Part shown: in pieces, positions 51,425 to 60,617 of the stretch
Position numbering within the stretch: the stretch's first letter is position 1
Layout: every line of letters starts with the position of its first letter
Assembly (NCBI GenBank): GCA_034428435.1
Contig: DAOUHY010000113.1
Coordinates: forward strand, 21,419 to 85,418
From: Bin5 sp034428435
GTDB lineage: Bacteria; Chloroflexota; Anaerolineae; Caldilineales; Caldilineaceae
DNA: 64,000 nucleotides
Direction of reading: 5' to 3'
Notes under the pieces: model-generated
Told to the model about the DNA's origin: nothing
Database searches by the model: none
What the model saw: the letters and a program-made list of their open reading frames with translations, nothing else
Made by a program: the position numbers and the translations under genes

Positions 51425-52303
51425 ATGCGAGTTGGCATCCTTTACAGCCGCGTGCGCGCCGAGGAGAAGCTGCTGTTCGAGGAGTTTACACAGAGGGGCG
51501 CCGAGTTCGACTTGTTAGACGATCGCAAGCTGATCTTTGACATTTCCGGCGGGTCGGATTCGACGTGTTACGAAGACTACGATGTGATCGTCGAACGCTG
51601 CATCCATCACGGGCGGGCGCTGGTCAGCCTGCGTATTCTTAACGATCGCGGCATTCCGACGGTAAACTCTGTGCAGGTAGCGGACGTGTGCGGCGACAAG
51701 CTGCAGACGACGAGCGCGTTGACGGCGGCCGGCATTCCATCGCCACGAACGAAGGTGGCCTTCACTGCCGAGAGCGCGCTGGAGGCGATGGAAGAGCTGG
51801 GTTATCCCGTCGTGATGAAACCTTCGATCGGATCGTGGGGGCGCTTATTGAGCAAGATCAACGACCGTGAGGCCGCGGAGACAGTCCTGGAGCACAAGGA
51901 AGTGCTGGGAACTTACCATCACAGCATCTTCTACATCCAGGAATATATTGCAAAGCCGGGACGCGATATTCGCGCATTCACCGTTGGCAGTGAAACGATC
52001 TGCGCGATATACCGAGATTCGACCCACTGGATAACGAACACGGCGCGCGGCGGTCAGGCCTCGGCCTGTCCGGTAACGCCGGAATTGAATGACCTGTGTG
52101 TGCAGGCCGCTAGGGCGGTCGGGGGCGGATGCGTTGCCATCGACGTTTTGGAGGACCCTGATCGCGGACTTCTGGTGAACGAAGTGAACTACACCATGGA
52201 GTTTCGAAACAGTGTGCTGCCTACCGGGGTCAACATTCCGGGCCGCATCGCCGATTTTGCCCTGCAGGTTGGGCGCGAGGGCTGGGAAGCGGCAAACGGT
52301 TGA
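51425..52303 (+). CDS. lysX: Alpha-aminoadipate--LysW ligase LysX (RimK-like ATP-grasp)
   Basis: A 292-residue ATP-grasp enzyme that attaches alpha-aminoadipate to the Glu tail of LysW. 'GDKLQTTSALTAAGIPSPRTKVAF' opens the ATP-binding part, 'GYPVVMKPSIGSWGRLLSKI' is the ATP-grasp Lys and loop, and 'GGGCVAIDVLEDPDRGLLVNEVNYTMEF' carries the metal-binding Glu/Asn. 'ITNTARGGQASACPVT' is the loop typical of LysX/ArgX. The gene immediately follows lysW, the standard arrangement. Whether it also serves arginine (glutamate as substrate) cannot be judged. Confidence 0.94.
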   Translation: MRVGILYSRVRAEEKLLFEEFTQRGAEFDLLDDRKLIFDISGGSDSTCYEDYDVIVERCIHHGRALVSLRILNDRGIPTVNSVQVADVCGDKLQTTSALTAAGIPSPRTKVAFTAESALEAMEELGYPVVMKPSIGSWGRLLSKINDREAAETVLEHKEVLGTYHHSIFYIQEYIAKPGRDIRAFTVGSETICAIYRDSTHWITNTARGGQASACPVTPELNDLCVQAARAVGGGCVAIDVLEDPDRGLLVNEVNYTMEFRNSVLPTGVNIPGRIADFALQVGREGWEAANG

Positions 52304-52354
52304 TTTTGGGACGGAGAAATAAACCACTCCCAAAAAGTGAGCAGCGAGGACGCG

Positions 52355-53434
52355 GTGAAAGCAAGTCCAAGTAGCAGGATCAAAGTCTCGATTCTTGGCG
52401 CAAGCGGCTACGCCGGAGGCGAGTTGCTGCGTCTGCTGTTGGACCATCCGCACGTCGACATAGAGCAGGTAACAAGCGAACGCAATGCAGGTTCATTCGT
52501 CCACTTTACTCATCCCAACTTGCGCGGGCGCACGAGGCTGAAATTCGTTAGCGCTACCGAGCTGGGGCCTTGTGACCTGCTTGTACTTGGCCTGCCCCAC
52601 GGCGGCGCTATGGGCCGTATCGATGAATTCGCGGAGGTGGCCGATCGTATCATCGACCTCAGTGCCGACTTCAGGCTGCGGAATGCGCAAGCCTACGTGG
52701 ACTGGTACGGCAAGGAGCACAGCGCGCCCGACTGGCTTGGAAGGTTCGTGTACGGGCTACCGGAACTGTTCCGCAAGCAGATATGCGGCGCGCGCTATGT
52801 TAGTGGTGTAGGCTGCAATGCTACAGCCAGCGTTCTGGCCGTGTGGCCGCTCTTCGCTGCTGGGCTGGCCGACCCAGAGCGGGACCTGATCTGCGAGGTG
52901 AAGGTTGGAAGCAGCGAAGGGGGCAACCGTGCAGGAGACGCGACGCACCACCCGGAGCGGGCGCGGGCGATGCGCAGTTTCGCACCCACCGGTCACCGCC
53001 ACACTTCAGAGGTATTGCAAGCGCTGGCGGAGGCAGACGCCGAAGACTACGCAGCGGTGGCCGCTCATATGAGCGCGACGGCGGTCGATAATGTACGGGG
53101 TGTCCTAGCTACGGCGCACGTGTTTGTCAAGGCCGGTGTCAGCGAGCGCGACCTGTGGCGGGCGTACCGCCAGACGTACCGGGATGAACCGTTTGTGCGC
53201 ATCGTTAAGGAGAAGACCGGCATCTATCGTTACCCGGAGCCGAAGATCCTGAGCGGGAGTAACTACGCGGACGTTGGGTTCGAACTGGATGAGCGGACGG
53301 GGCGTGTGGTTGCGCTTTGCGCCATTGACAATCTGGTCAAGGGGGCGGCAGGAAGCGCCCTGCAGAGCATAAATCTGATGTGCGGCTGGGACGAGGCTAC
53401 GGGACTAGGATTCGCAGGTTTGCATCCGGTGTAG
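52355..53434 (+). CDS. lysY: LysW-gamma-L-alpha-aminoadipyl-6-phosphate reductase LysY
   Basis: NADPH-dependent reductase (359 residues) of the ArgC family. 'KVSILGASGYAGGELLRLLLDHP' is the Rossmann start, and 'SGVGCNATASVLAVWPL' holds the active-site Cys with the G-C-N-A-T pattern seen in LysY proteins (ArgC usually reads G-C-Y-P-T). 'GSSEGGNRAGDATHHPERARAMRSFAPTGHRHTSEV' and 'AAGSALQSINLM' follow. The start GTG 52355 has GAGG 5-6 nt upstream; GTG 52337 is an alternative. It is the last lysine gene seen; LysZ, LysJ, LysK and homoisocitrate dehydrogenase are not in the window and must lie elsewhere. Confidence 0.92.
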   Translation: MKASPSSRIKVSILGASGYAGGELLRLLLDHPHVDIEQVTSERNAGSFVHFTHPNLRGRTRLKFVSATELGPCDLLVLGLPHGGAMGRIDEFAEVADRIIDLSADFRLRNAQAYVDWYGKEHSAPDWLGRFVYGLPELFRKQICGARYVSGVGCNATASVLAVWPLFAAGLADPERDLICEVKVGSSEGGNRAGDATHHPERARAMRSFAPTGHRHTSEVLQALAEADAEDYAAVAAHMSATAVDNVRGVLATAHVFVKAGVSERDLWRAYRQTYRDEPFVRIVKEKTGIYRYPEPKILSGSNYADVGFELDERTGRVVALCAIDNLVKGAAGSALQSINLMCGWDEATGLGFAGLHPV

Positions 53435-53541
53435 CCTGTACGAATTCAGGGGGAAATACGGGTCGGACATTCGGATAGGCGGAGAAGTATCTGCCTCGTT
53501 TGCGGCAGGCTGGCGGCAGAAGAATAGAGGTACGCGCGATC

Positions 53542-54111
53542 ATGGCGGAGTTGAAGTCGGTCGTCTCCTTCCTGTGGACGCCTAGTCGGCGACGGCTCTC
53601 GCTTTCCCTTGACGGAAGTGCCGAGGCCGCGTTGCGTAGCCTTGAGGATGCGCTGAATTCGAGCGAGGAGGTCAGCGGGCGGGTCGCAGGGCGAGCGCTA
53701 CAGATCAGACGTCAGCCGACAAAGTCGGCTGTCAAGGGCATATTCTCGACGTATCTTTATGCTGTCGTCCGTGAAGATGGAGAGAACTGCCGCATAGTGG
53801 GTCACTTCCAGTGGCATCCGGTCGGGCGCATGTATGCTGCCGCCTGGATGGTGCTAAGCGCCCTGATACCACTGGCGTTCCTGGTTGCCGGGGCCTTGCG
53901 GGGTTCACCGGAAAGCACTGCTCGCGACGCGCTGCCCTACTTGTTTCCCGTGCTACTGCCCTTGCTCCTTGTTGGATTGCTTTACGTGCAGCGCCGGCGC
54001 GAATTGCCCGACGAACAGGCGATACGCCACTGGATAGAAGGATTGAAAGTTGGCTGGCGAGAGGTCGAAACGAAGGCCATTGCTTCCACTAACATAGAGT
54101 CCTCAGGCTGA
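53542..54111 (+). CDS. Small membrane protein with N-terminal soluble domain, unknown
   Basis: A 189-residue protein. Residues 1-100 look like a compact soluble domain ('VVSFLWTPSRRRLSLSLDG', 'IVGHFQWHPVGRMYAAAWM'). Two membrane segments follow: 'MVLSALIPLAFLVAGAL' and 'YLFPVLLPLLLVGLLYV', ending in a charged tail 'QRRRELPDEQAIRHWIEGL'. No family is recognised. The ATG at 53542 gives the better start, with AGAGG upstream. It follows the lysine operon in the same direction and precedes a MOSC protein by 29 nt, with which it may be co-transcribed. Confidence 0.6.
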   Translation: MAELKSVVSFLWTPSRRRLSLSLDGSAEAALRSLEDALNSSEEVSGRVAGRALQIRRQPTKSAVKGIFSTYLYAVVREDGENCRIVGHFQWHPVGRMYAAAWMVLSALIPLAFLVAGALRGSPESTARDALPYLFPVLLPLLLVGLLYVQRRRELPDEQAIRHWIEGLKVGWREVETKAIASTNIESSG

Positions 54112-54140
54112 ACCGCCAGGGACGAAACAGGAGAAGATCC

Positions 54141-54686
54141 ATGTCAACTGTCACCCACCTAGAAATGGCGGAACTGGAACAGAATCTAGACGAGATCCGG
54201 CGTTCGCCCAAGAGCGAGGGCAAGCTGGCCCTGATCGTGAGGCGGCCCAGATCCGGGGAACGGGAGGTCGTCGAAGCCGGCGAACTTTCGATCGCAAAGG
54301 GGATTGTCGGAGACAACTGGAGCACGCGCACACCTGACGTTCCACTGGATCCAGAACGCCAGCTTACAATTATGAATTCCCGCGTTGCCGGATTGCTGGC
54401 GCAGGACGAAGACCGCTGGGAGCTCTTTGGAGATCAACTCTACATCGACCTTGAACTGAGCGAGGCGAACCTGCCTGTGGGCACGCGGCTTGCAATGGGT
54501 GGGGCTGTCATCGAAGTTACGCCGGTCGACCATACAGGGTGCAAGAAGTTCGCGGAGCGCTTCGGTGTAGATGCGGTCAAGTTCGTAAGCACTGCGGTTG
54601 GCAAGGAGATGCGGTTACGGGGCATGTATGCAAAGGTAGTTCAGCCCGGCGCGATCAGGGCAGGTGACAGGGTTCGGAAGCTGTGA
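54141..54686 (+). CDS. MOSC-domain protein
   Basis: A 181-residue protein with the molybdenum-cofactor sulfurase C-terminal (MOSC) pattern: 'GIVGDNWSTRTPD', 'QLTIMNSRVAGLLA', 'GDQLYIDLELSEANLPVGTRL', 'VTPVDHTGCKKFAERFG' with the conserved Cys, and 'RLRGMYAKVVQPGAIRAGDRV'. Members carry or transfer sulfur to a molybdenum cofactor or act on related substrates. AGGAGAA precedes the ATG. No molybdoenzyme lies nearby, so its partner is unknown. Confidence 0.88.
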   Translation: MSTVTHLEMAELEQNLDEIRRSPKSEGKLALIVRRPRSGEREVVEAGELSIAKGIVGDNWSTRTPDVPLDPERQLTIMNSRVAGLLAQDEDRWELFGDQLYIDLELSEANLPVGTRLAMGGAVIEVTPVDHTGCKKFAERFGVDAVKFVSTAVGKEMRLRGMYAKVVQPGAIRAGDRVRKL

Positions 54687-54863
54687 GAGCATGCACCTGC
54701 TGCTATCCTTTCGAATTCCACTGGGATGGAGCCTCTTTCCATGCCACGCACGGACTGCGCCGCGCGGCAGCGGCAGCAGAGTCAGCGCTGCGTCAGCTGT
54801 AGTTTGAACCGAATCTGCCGGTCAACACGGCGGGTTTTCCCGTTGCCAAGCCTGTATCTTAGT
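54687..54863. other. Short intergenic region left of repeat copy 4
   Basis: About 180 bp after the MOSC gene. No feature was recognised. Confidence 0.3.
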
Positions 54864-55295
54864 CTCAAATCGTAAGTGCCAAGCCATGTACTGTGTGCGG
54901 TATGTCTGGGCGGAACGTACCGTCAGTATTTCGGTAGCGGGCTCTCGATGGTCATAGCTGTGAACGTTGGGCCTATATGGGAGTTGCTCTGTCTGCGCTA
55001 GCTCACACTCTGAGCGAGCCACGACGCTGGGGGAGGCGCGGGTCGCCGCGGGACGCCAATTTCGTATTGCCCTCACACTCGCTGCGGCGCGAGGTTGTAG
55101 GACCGGGGGCGTTGCGGGGGCGGAGCCCCCGCACAAGGGAGGGCCGAAGGCTCAGAAATTCAGGGGCCAGGGGTTGGGGGCCAGGGGTTAGTGAAAGCGG
55201 CGGTTGAAAGAGGAGAGGTGGGAAGAGGAGTGAGAAGAGTGAAGACTTCGCTCGCCTCGTCCGGCGTCGCGTTCTGAATAGGGCTTAGGAGATGC
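54864..55295 (+). repeat. Intergenic repeat, flank family A, copy 4
   Basis: Sister of 2471-2880 in both flanks; the left flank contains 'AAGCCATGTACTGTGTGCGG' and 'GATGGTCATAGCTGTGAACG'. The core (about 55099-55147) has the same perfect hairpin GCGGGGGCGGAGCCCCCGC (55114-55132) and 'GCACAAGGGAGGGCCGA', but the second stem is broken ('GGGCCGAAGGCTC') and the 'CGACCGCCCA' end is missing, replaced by a short 'CAGGGGCCAGGGG' simple repeat. Confidence 0.8.
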
Positions 55296-55516
55296 GTCAC
55301 GTCGTTTTTTGCGGGGGCCGCCGAAGCCTTCTGCCTGTCACAGGTGATTCAACTCGATTCGCCTTTCTCCGAGCAGGTTTTTCCCACCAGATTCATTGAA
55401 ACCACCGGGCGACGAGAAGCAATGGGACCCGGCGAGGCGCGCTGGTAATAGCGCCATTACAAGTGAATATGATACACTGGTGTAGCCGACCACCCTTACT
55501 AAACCGGATTTGAAGA
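55296..55516 (+). promoter_or_regulatory. Upstream region of ABC exporter with a possible -10 (TATGAT)
   Basis: About 220 bp. A TATGAT at 55468-55473 could be a -10, without a good -35. No other element was recognised. Confidence 0.3.
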
Positions 55517-57298
55517 ATGGCTACCCTTTCCGAGAACTTGGCGAGACTTTCCAGCTCAAGCCAGAATCGCCACTTCTTGTTGCGTGCTCTTAAGCGCCTT
55601 CGACGTTACTGGCGTTTGACGGTCGCGGCGTACGTTGCCCTGCTCGGCACCACTGCGATTCTTCTTGTGACGCCTCAGTTCATTCGCTGGATTGTCGACC
55701 AGGGAATTCGCCAGAACGACCTTCAACTCTTGACCTGGTCGGTCCTGGCGCTGCTGGGGCTCACAGCGTTGCGCGGTCTGCTCACATTCATTTCCAGCCT
55801 GTTTGCAGAAACGGCCTCACAGGGCGTGTCCTACGACCTTCGCCGCGAACTGCACGCCAAGCTCACTGAACTCTCATTTGCCTACCACGACCGGACCGAA
55901 TCGGGGCAACTGCTGTCGCGATCGATGCAGGACGTGGAAAGGCTGCGCATGCTCACCGGCCGGTCGTTCCTGGGGCTGGCGAACGGTGTCGTTCTGCTCA
56001 TCGGTTCGGCTGTTGCGCTTGTTGTCATGAACCCCATATTGGCGGTTTTGGCCATGCTGACGATGCCGATCCTAGCACACCGCGCCATGAGTTTCGGCGC
56101 GCTATACCGGCCCTTGTCAATGGAGATACAGCAACAACTGGCCGTCCTGACGACCAGGCTGGAACAGAATCTACGCGGCGCGCGCATTGTCAAGGCTTTT
56201 GCCCAGGAGGATGCCGAGATCGACCGGTTCGAGACCGAGAATGAGAAGTGGTTTGGCCTGGCGGCCGCGACTGCCCGGCTCACAGCGTTGAACATCCCAA
56301 TGTTGGACCTGATAGCCAATCTAGCCACCGTGATTATCATCTGGCTGGGGGGATATCTGGTTATTCGGGGGTCACTGACTCTGGGGGAACTTGTGGCCTT
56401 CATCACCTACCTAGCGCAGTTGACGTCTCCGATCAGAAGGCTTGGGTTCCTGATACCTTCCATTGCAATGGCCGGCGCCTCAGCCGAGCGTGTATTCGAA
56501 ATCCTGGACGAAGAGACGCAGGTCAAGGAGGCGGTTGACGCCATGCCTCTCGGGCCGATCCGCGGCCAGCTTCGATTCGAGAATGTTTCTTTCAGCTACG
56601 CCAAACCCCACAATGTGCTGCGCGAAGTTTCATTTGAAATTGAACCGGGCCAGATTCTTGCTCTGCTCGGCCCGACGGGATCGGGAAAGTCATCGATCAT
56701 AAACATGATTCCGCGCTTTTATGACCCGACAGAAGGGCGTATATTGTTAGACGGCCACGATATTCGCGGCGCAACGCTGAACTCACTGCGAGACCAGATT
56801 GGAATCGTTTTACAGGAGTCCACTCTTTTTGCTACCACCATCCGCGAGAACATTGCCTTTGGGCGGCCCGACGCCAGTGACGAGGAGGTGTTCGAAGCTG
56901 CTGAAGCGGCACAGGCCCACGAGTTCATTGAGAGTTTTCCGGACGGCTACGACACGAAGGTAGGGGAGCGCGGCGCTACGTTGTCCGGCGGACAGAGACA
57001 GCGCGTAGCCATCGCCCGGACTCTACTTACCGACCCGCGCATTCTCATCCTCGACGACGCCACTTCAAGCGTGGACACACAGACCGAGCACCTGATCCAG
57101 AAGGCTCTGTCAAATCTGATGAAGGGGCGTACATCGGTCATCATAGCCCAGCGTCTCAGCACAGTACGCCAGGCCGATCAGATTCTAATGTTGGAAAAGG
57201 GTCGAATCGCGGCGGCCGGCAAACATGCGGAGCTTTTCGAAAGGTCGGAACTGTATCGCAAGATCTACGAGGAGCAGTTGGAGAAAGTCGAGTTGTAA
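55517..57298 (+). CDS. ABC exporter half-transporter A (degenerate catalytic site)
   Basis: A 593-residue ABC exporter with an N-terminal six-helix membrane domain (first helix about residues 36-58, 'LTVAAYVALLGTTAILLV') and a nucleotide-binding domain: Walker A 'GPTGSGKSS', signature 'LSGGQRQRVAIARTLL', Walker B 'ILILDDATSSVD'. The residue after Walker B is Asp instead of the catalytic Glu, while the signature is canonical. The next gene has the opposite pattern, so the two form an asymmetric heterodimer with one weak and one active ATP site, as in TM287/288- and BmrCD-type exporters. Substrate unknown; lipids, peptides or drugs are typical. Confidence 0.94.
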   Translation: MATLSENLARLSSSSQNRHFLLRALKRLRRYWRLTVAAYVALLGTTAILLVTPQFIRWIVDQGIRQNDLQLLTWSVLALLGLTALRGLLTFISSLFAETASQGVSYDLRRELHAKLTELSFAYHDRTESGQLLSRSMQDVERLRMLTGRSFLGLANGVVLLIGSAVALVVMNPILAVLAMLTMPILAHRAMSFGALYRPLSMEIQQQLAVLTTRLEQNLRGARIVKAFAQEDAEIDRFETENEKWFGLAAATARLTALNIPMLDLIANLATVIIIWLGGYLVIRGSLTLGELVAFITYLAQLTSPIRRLGFLIPSIAMAGASAERVFEILDEETQVKEAVDAMPLGPIRGQLRFENVSFSYAKPHNVLREVSFEIEPGQILALLGPTGSGKSSIINMIPRFYDPTEGRILLDGHDIRGATLNSLRDQIGIVLQESTLFATTIRENIAFGRPDASDEEVFEAAEAAQAHEFIESFPDGYDTKVGERGATLSGGQRQRVAIARTLLTDPRILILDDATSSVDTQTEHLIQKALSNLMKGRTSVIIAQRLSTVRQADQILMLEKGRIAAAGKHAELFERSELYRKIYEEQLEKVEL

Positions 57299-57343
57299 GG
57301 CTTAGTGTCGTAGCCACACTACAGAATGCGGTAAACATCAAAG

Positions 57344-59161
57344 ATGTCTATTTCTATTGGATCAGCTGGACGCAGCGGCGGACCCCAGAGCCTCTTGCGA
57401 AATATGGCAAAAGAGGCCGAAGGCAAGGCCTTTGATGGTCAGGTCGTGGGCAGATTGCTGACCTACCTGCGGCCTCACCGACCGAAAATGCTGGCCGCCT
57501 TTGCGTTAATGCTTATTGTCACCGGTACGACTCTGGGCATTCCCCTCCTGCTAAAAGTGGCGATCGATCGTTACATTGCCACCAAAGATCTGGGCGGACT
57601 GGCGCAGATATCGATTGTCATGGCGGTCCTGTTTCTGATGTTGTTTGGCGCAGCGTCAGGCCAGCGGTTTCTTTTGTCGTGGGTTGGGCAAAGGGTGTTA
57701 TCTACTCTGCGCGGGCAGCTCATGCGCCACTTGCAGGCCCTTTCTCTGGGGTATCACAGCCGCCATATCGTAGGCGTGACGATTTCGCGGGTCATTGGGG
57801 ATGTGGCGGTGATCAACGAGCTGCTGTCGCAGGGATTGATCACGCTCATCGGCGATATTCTGGTCCTGGTCGGGATCATCGTCGTGATGTTAGTCCTGAG
57901 TCCTTCGCTCGCGCTGCTCACATTCTGTACCATTCCACTGATGCTGGTGGCCACCTACTTATTTTCGAGGAAGGCCAAAGTAGCATTCAGGCAGACGAGA
58001 CAGAGCGTGGCGGGCGTTGTGGGTACGCTCGCCGAGCACCTGGCGGGGATGCGGGTCATACAGGCTTTCGCGCAGGAAGAGGCGATGCGCGATCGCTTTG
58101 ACGACGCCAACAGAGCAAACCGCGTTGCCTATGTCGATGCGATGTCGCTCTCCTTCATTTTTCTGCCTACGGTAGAGTTTCTGGCAGTGCTGGCAACTGC
58201 GATTGTGCTGTGGTTCGGAGGCCGGGCCGTGGCGCAGGGGGCCGTGGAAATCGGCGTTCTGGTGGCCTTCCTGGCCTACGTGACCCGCTTTTTTCAGCCA
58301 ATTCAAGAGCTGAGTCAGTTGTACACGACGATGCAGTCGGCGATGGCCGGCGGCGAACGCGTGCTGGAACTTCTGGACGCCACGCCGGAAGTGGCCGATC
58401 CTCCCGACGGCAAGGAGATGCCCACGATTGAAGGTCGGATTGAGTTGCGCCGCGTTCACTTTTCATATGGCAGCGATGTGCCTGTCCTGCATAACGTAAA
58501 TCTGACAATCGAGAAGGGGCAGACAATCGCCCTGGTCGGACCAACCGGCGCGGGTAAGTCGACCATTGCCAACCTGGTGGCCCGGTTCTATGACGTCAGC
58601 AAGGGAAAGGTGCTGATCGACGATATTGACGTGCGAACGGTGATGCAGCAGTCGCTGCGACGGCAGACCGGCATTGTGTCGCAGGAGCCGTTTCTGTTTG
58701 CAGGAACCGTGCTCGACAACATTCGCTTCGGCCTGCCGGATATCGAAGCCAGGGCCGTAGAAAAGGCGGCCATGCAGGCCAATGCGCACGAGTTTATCGC
58801 GGACCTGCCAAACGGCTACGAGACGGCAATCCTTGAGGGTGGAGCCAACCTTTCCATGGGCCAAAGGCAGCTGATTTGTATTGCCAGGGCTGTCCTGGCC
58901 GATCCTCGAATCCTCATTCTGGATGAAGCCACCGCCAGCGTGGATACTGCCACCGAAGCACTGATACAGGAGGCGCTCGACCGGCTGCTTGGCAGTCGTA
59001 CTGCGATCGTCATCGCCCACCGGCTGAGCACGATTCGGAAAGCCGACCTAATCTGCGCGATGAACGAAGGTGAAATTGTCGGCAGAGGAACTCATGACGA
59101 GTTGCTGGAAGAGGGGGGCCTCTACGCTACTTTGTACCGACGTCAGTTCATGGAAGAGTGA
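57344..59161 (+). CDS. ABC exporter half-transporter B (catalytic Glu, deviant signature)
   Basis: A 605-residue partner of the preceding gene, 45 nt downstream. Membrane domain starts near 'KMLAAFALMLIVTGTTLGIPLLL'; nucleotide-binding domain has Walker A 'GPTGAGKST', Walker B 'ILILDEATASVD' with the catalytic Glu, and the signature 'LSMGQRQLICIARAVL', where the second residue pair deviates from LSGGQ. This is complementary to half A, so the site formed by A's Walker motifs and B's signature is the degenerate one. The N-terminal 35 residues before the first helix are longer than in half A. The ribosome site of the ATG is weak, and translation coupling with half A is possible. Confidence 0.94.
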   Translation: MSISIGSAGRSGGPQSLLRNMAKEAEGKAFDGQVVGRLLTYLRPHRPKMLAAFALMLIVTGTTLGIPLLLKVAIDRYIATKDLGGLAQISIVMAVLFLMLFGAASGQRFLLSWVGQRVLSTLRGQLMRHLQALSLGYHSRHIVGVTISRVIGDVAVINELLSQGLITLIGDILVLVGIIVVMLVLSPSLALLTFCTIPLMLVATYLFSRKAKVAFRQTRQSVAGVVGTLAEHLAGMRVIQAFAQEEAMRDRFDDANRANRVAYVDAMSLSFIFLPTVEFLAVLATAIVLWFGGRAVAQGAVEIGVLVAFLAYVTRFFQPIQELSQLYTTMQSAMAGGERVLELLDATPEVADPPDGKEMPTIEGRIELRRVHFSYGSDVPVLHNVNLTIEKGQTIALVGPTGAGKSTIANLVARFYDVSKGKVLIDDIDVRTVMQQSLRRQTGIVSQEPFLFAGTVLDNIRFGLPDIEARAVEKAAMQANAHEFIADLPNGYETAILEGGANLSMGQRQLICIARAVLADPRILILDEATASVDTATEALIQEALDRLLGSRTAIVIAHRLSTIRKADLICAMNEGEIVGRGTHDELLEEGGLYATLYRRQFMEE

Positions 59162-59270
59162 TGACGTGCGCAAGAGTATAGGGCCCTTCGCCCGCCCTAC
59201 AGGTCGAACCTCCGTCTGAGACCACTCTGAAAACCCCAGATTCTCCAATTTGATAGAGAGCGCACTCCCA

Positions 59271-60617
59271 ATGTCTTCGCAACCAAATGTTCTATTCCTC
59301 ATCGCCGACGACCACCGCGCTTCGGCGATCGGGGCTTATGGGGATGCCACCGTAATGACACCGGCGCTGGACCAGCTTTGCGCAGATGGGGCATCCTTCC
59401 GCCGGAACTGCCACATGGGCGGTTTGAGTGGGGCAGTCTGTGTGCCGACTCGGGCCTGCATTCACACTGGGGCGCATGTGTTTCGCGCCTCAGTCGGCAA
59501 CGATCTGAATGACCGCGATACTCTGAATGCGCTGGATCCCGGACATACTTATCTGGCCGAACTGTTTCGCCAGAACGGGTATACGACTTTCGCCACAGGG
59601 AAATGGCACAATGATGCCGCCAGTTTTGCGCGTTCCTTCGGCGAGGCAGAAAGTGTGTTTTTCGGCGGCATGGACAGTCATTTCGCGGTCCCCGTTCAGG
59701 ATTTCGACCCGACCGGCGCCTACGACAAGAGCCGACAGCGGATAGGCGACCAGTTTTCGACCGACCTGTTCGGAGATGCCGCAATTCGCTTTATTGAGCG
59801 GCAGGACGGGAGCCGCCCTTTCTTTTTGTACTGTGCATTCACCGCGCCCCACGATCCGCGTACTCCGCCGCAGGATTGGGCCGGGGTTTACAGGCCCGAA
59901 GCGATGCCCTTGCCCGCCAACTTCGCTGGGATACATCCGTTTGACAACGGGGAGATGTGGGTACGCGATGAGAAGCTGGCCGAGTTCCCGCGTACCGCGG
60001 AGGACACGCGGCGGCATATTGCCGAGTATTACGGCATGATCTCCGATATGGACGAGAAAATCGGTGAGATGCTGGACACACTGGCCCGCAAGGGGTTGGA
60101 GGAAGATACGATCGTCGTTTACACCGCCGATCACGGGTTGTCCGTCGGCCAGCACGGTCTTTTGGGAAAGCAGAATCTATATGATCACAGTGTGCGTGTG
60201 CCACTGATTCTGCGCGGGCCCGGCGTGCCTTGCGGGAAGCAGATAGACGCGCTCAGCCACACGTATGATGTTTATCCGACTCTTTGTGAGCTTGCGGGGC
60301 TGGAAATTCCTGCAAGTGCGGATGCGAAATCGCTCGCGCCGCTGATGGCGGGGACTGCTGAGGAAACTCGACCTTACCTGCATTCAGTCTACAAGCATGT
60401 GCAGCGGATGACACAGGACCGGGAGTGGAAACTGATCACTTACCAACGTGATGGAGACCAAGGCAGTGATCGAACTCAGCTCTTTCACCTGGCTTCCGAC
60501 CCCTGGGAGCTGAATGATCTTTCGGAAGACGCGTCTGTCGCGACTGAGAGGGCGAGGCTAGAGGAGGAGCTGGCGCGCTGGCAAGAGAAGACGGGGGATC
60601 CCGTGCTCACGGCATAG
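59271..60617 (+). CDS. Type I sulfatase (Cys-type)
   Basis: A 448-residue sulfatase of the alkaline-phosphatase superfamily. 'PNVLFLIADDHRASAIGAYG' has the two metal Asp residues (13, 14), and 'CVPTRACIHTG' at Cys57 is the sulfatase signature C-x-P-x-R in which Cys is converted to formylglycine. 'FFLYCAFTAPHDPR' and 'IVVYTADHGLSVGQHGLLGKQNLY' hold later metal ligands. No signal peptide is apparent, so it should act in the cytoplasm on an imported sulfated sugar. The ATG at 59271 was chosen; a TTG at 59250 is an alternative. The maturase that makes formylglycine is not in the window. Confidence 0.92.
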   Translation: MSSQPNVLFLIADDHRASAIGAYGDATVMTPALDQLCADGASFRRNCHMGGLSGAVCVPTRACIHTGAHVFRASVGNDLNDRDTLNALDPGHTYLAELFRQNGYTTFATGKWHNDAASFARSFGEAESVFFGGMDSHFAVPVQDFDPTGAYDKSRQRIGDQFSTDLFGDAAIRFIERQDGSRPFFLYCAFTAPHDPRTPPQDWAGVYRPEAMPLPANFAGIHPFDNGEMWVRDEKLAEFPRTAEDTRRHIAEYYGMISDMDEKIGEMLDTLARKGLEEDTIVVYTADHGLSVGQHGLLGKQNLYDHSVRVPLILRGPGVPCGKQIDALSHTYDVYPTLCELAGLEIPASADAKSLAPLMAGTAEETRPYLHSVYKHVQRMTQDREWKLITYQRDGDQGSDRTQLFHLASDPWELNDLSEDASVATERARLEEELARWQEKTGDPVLTA

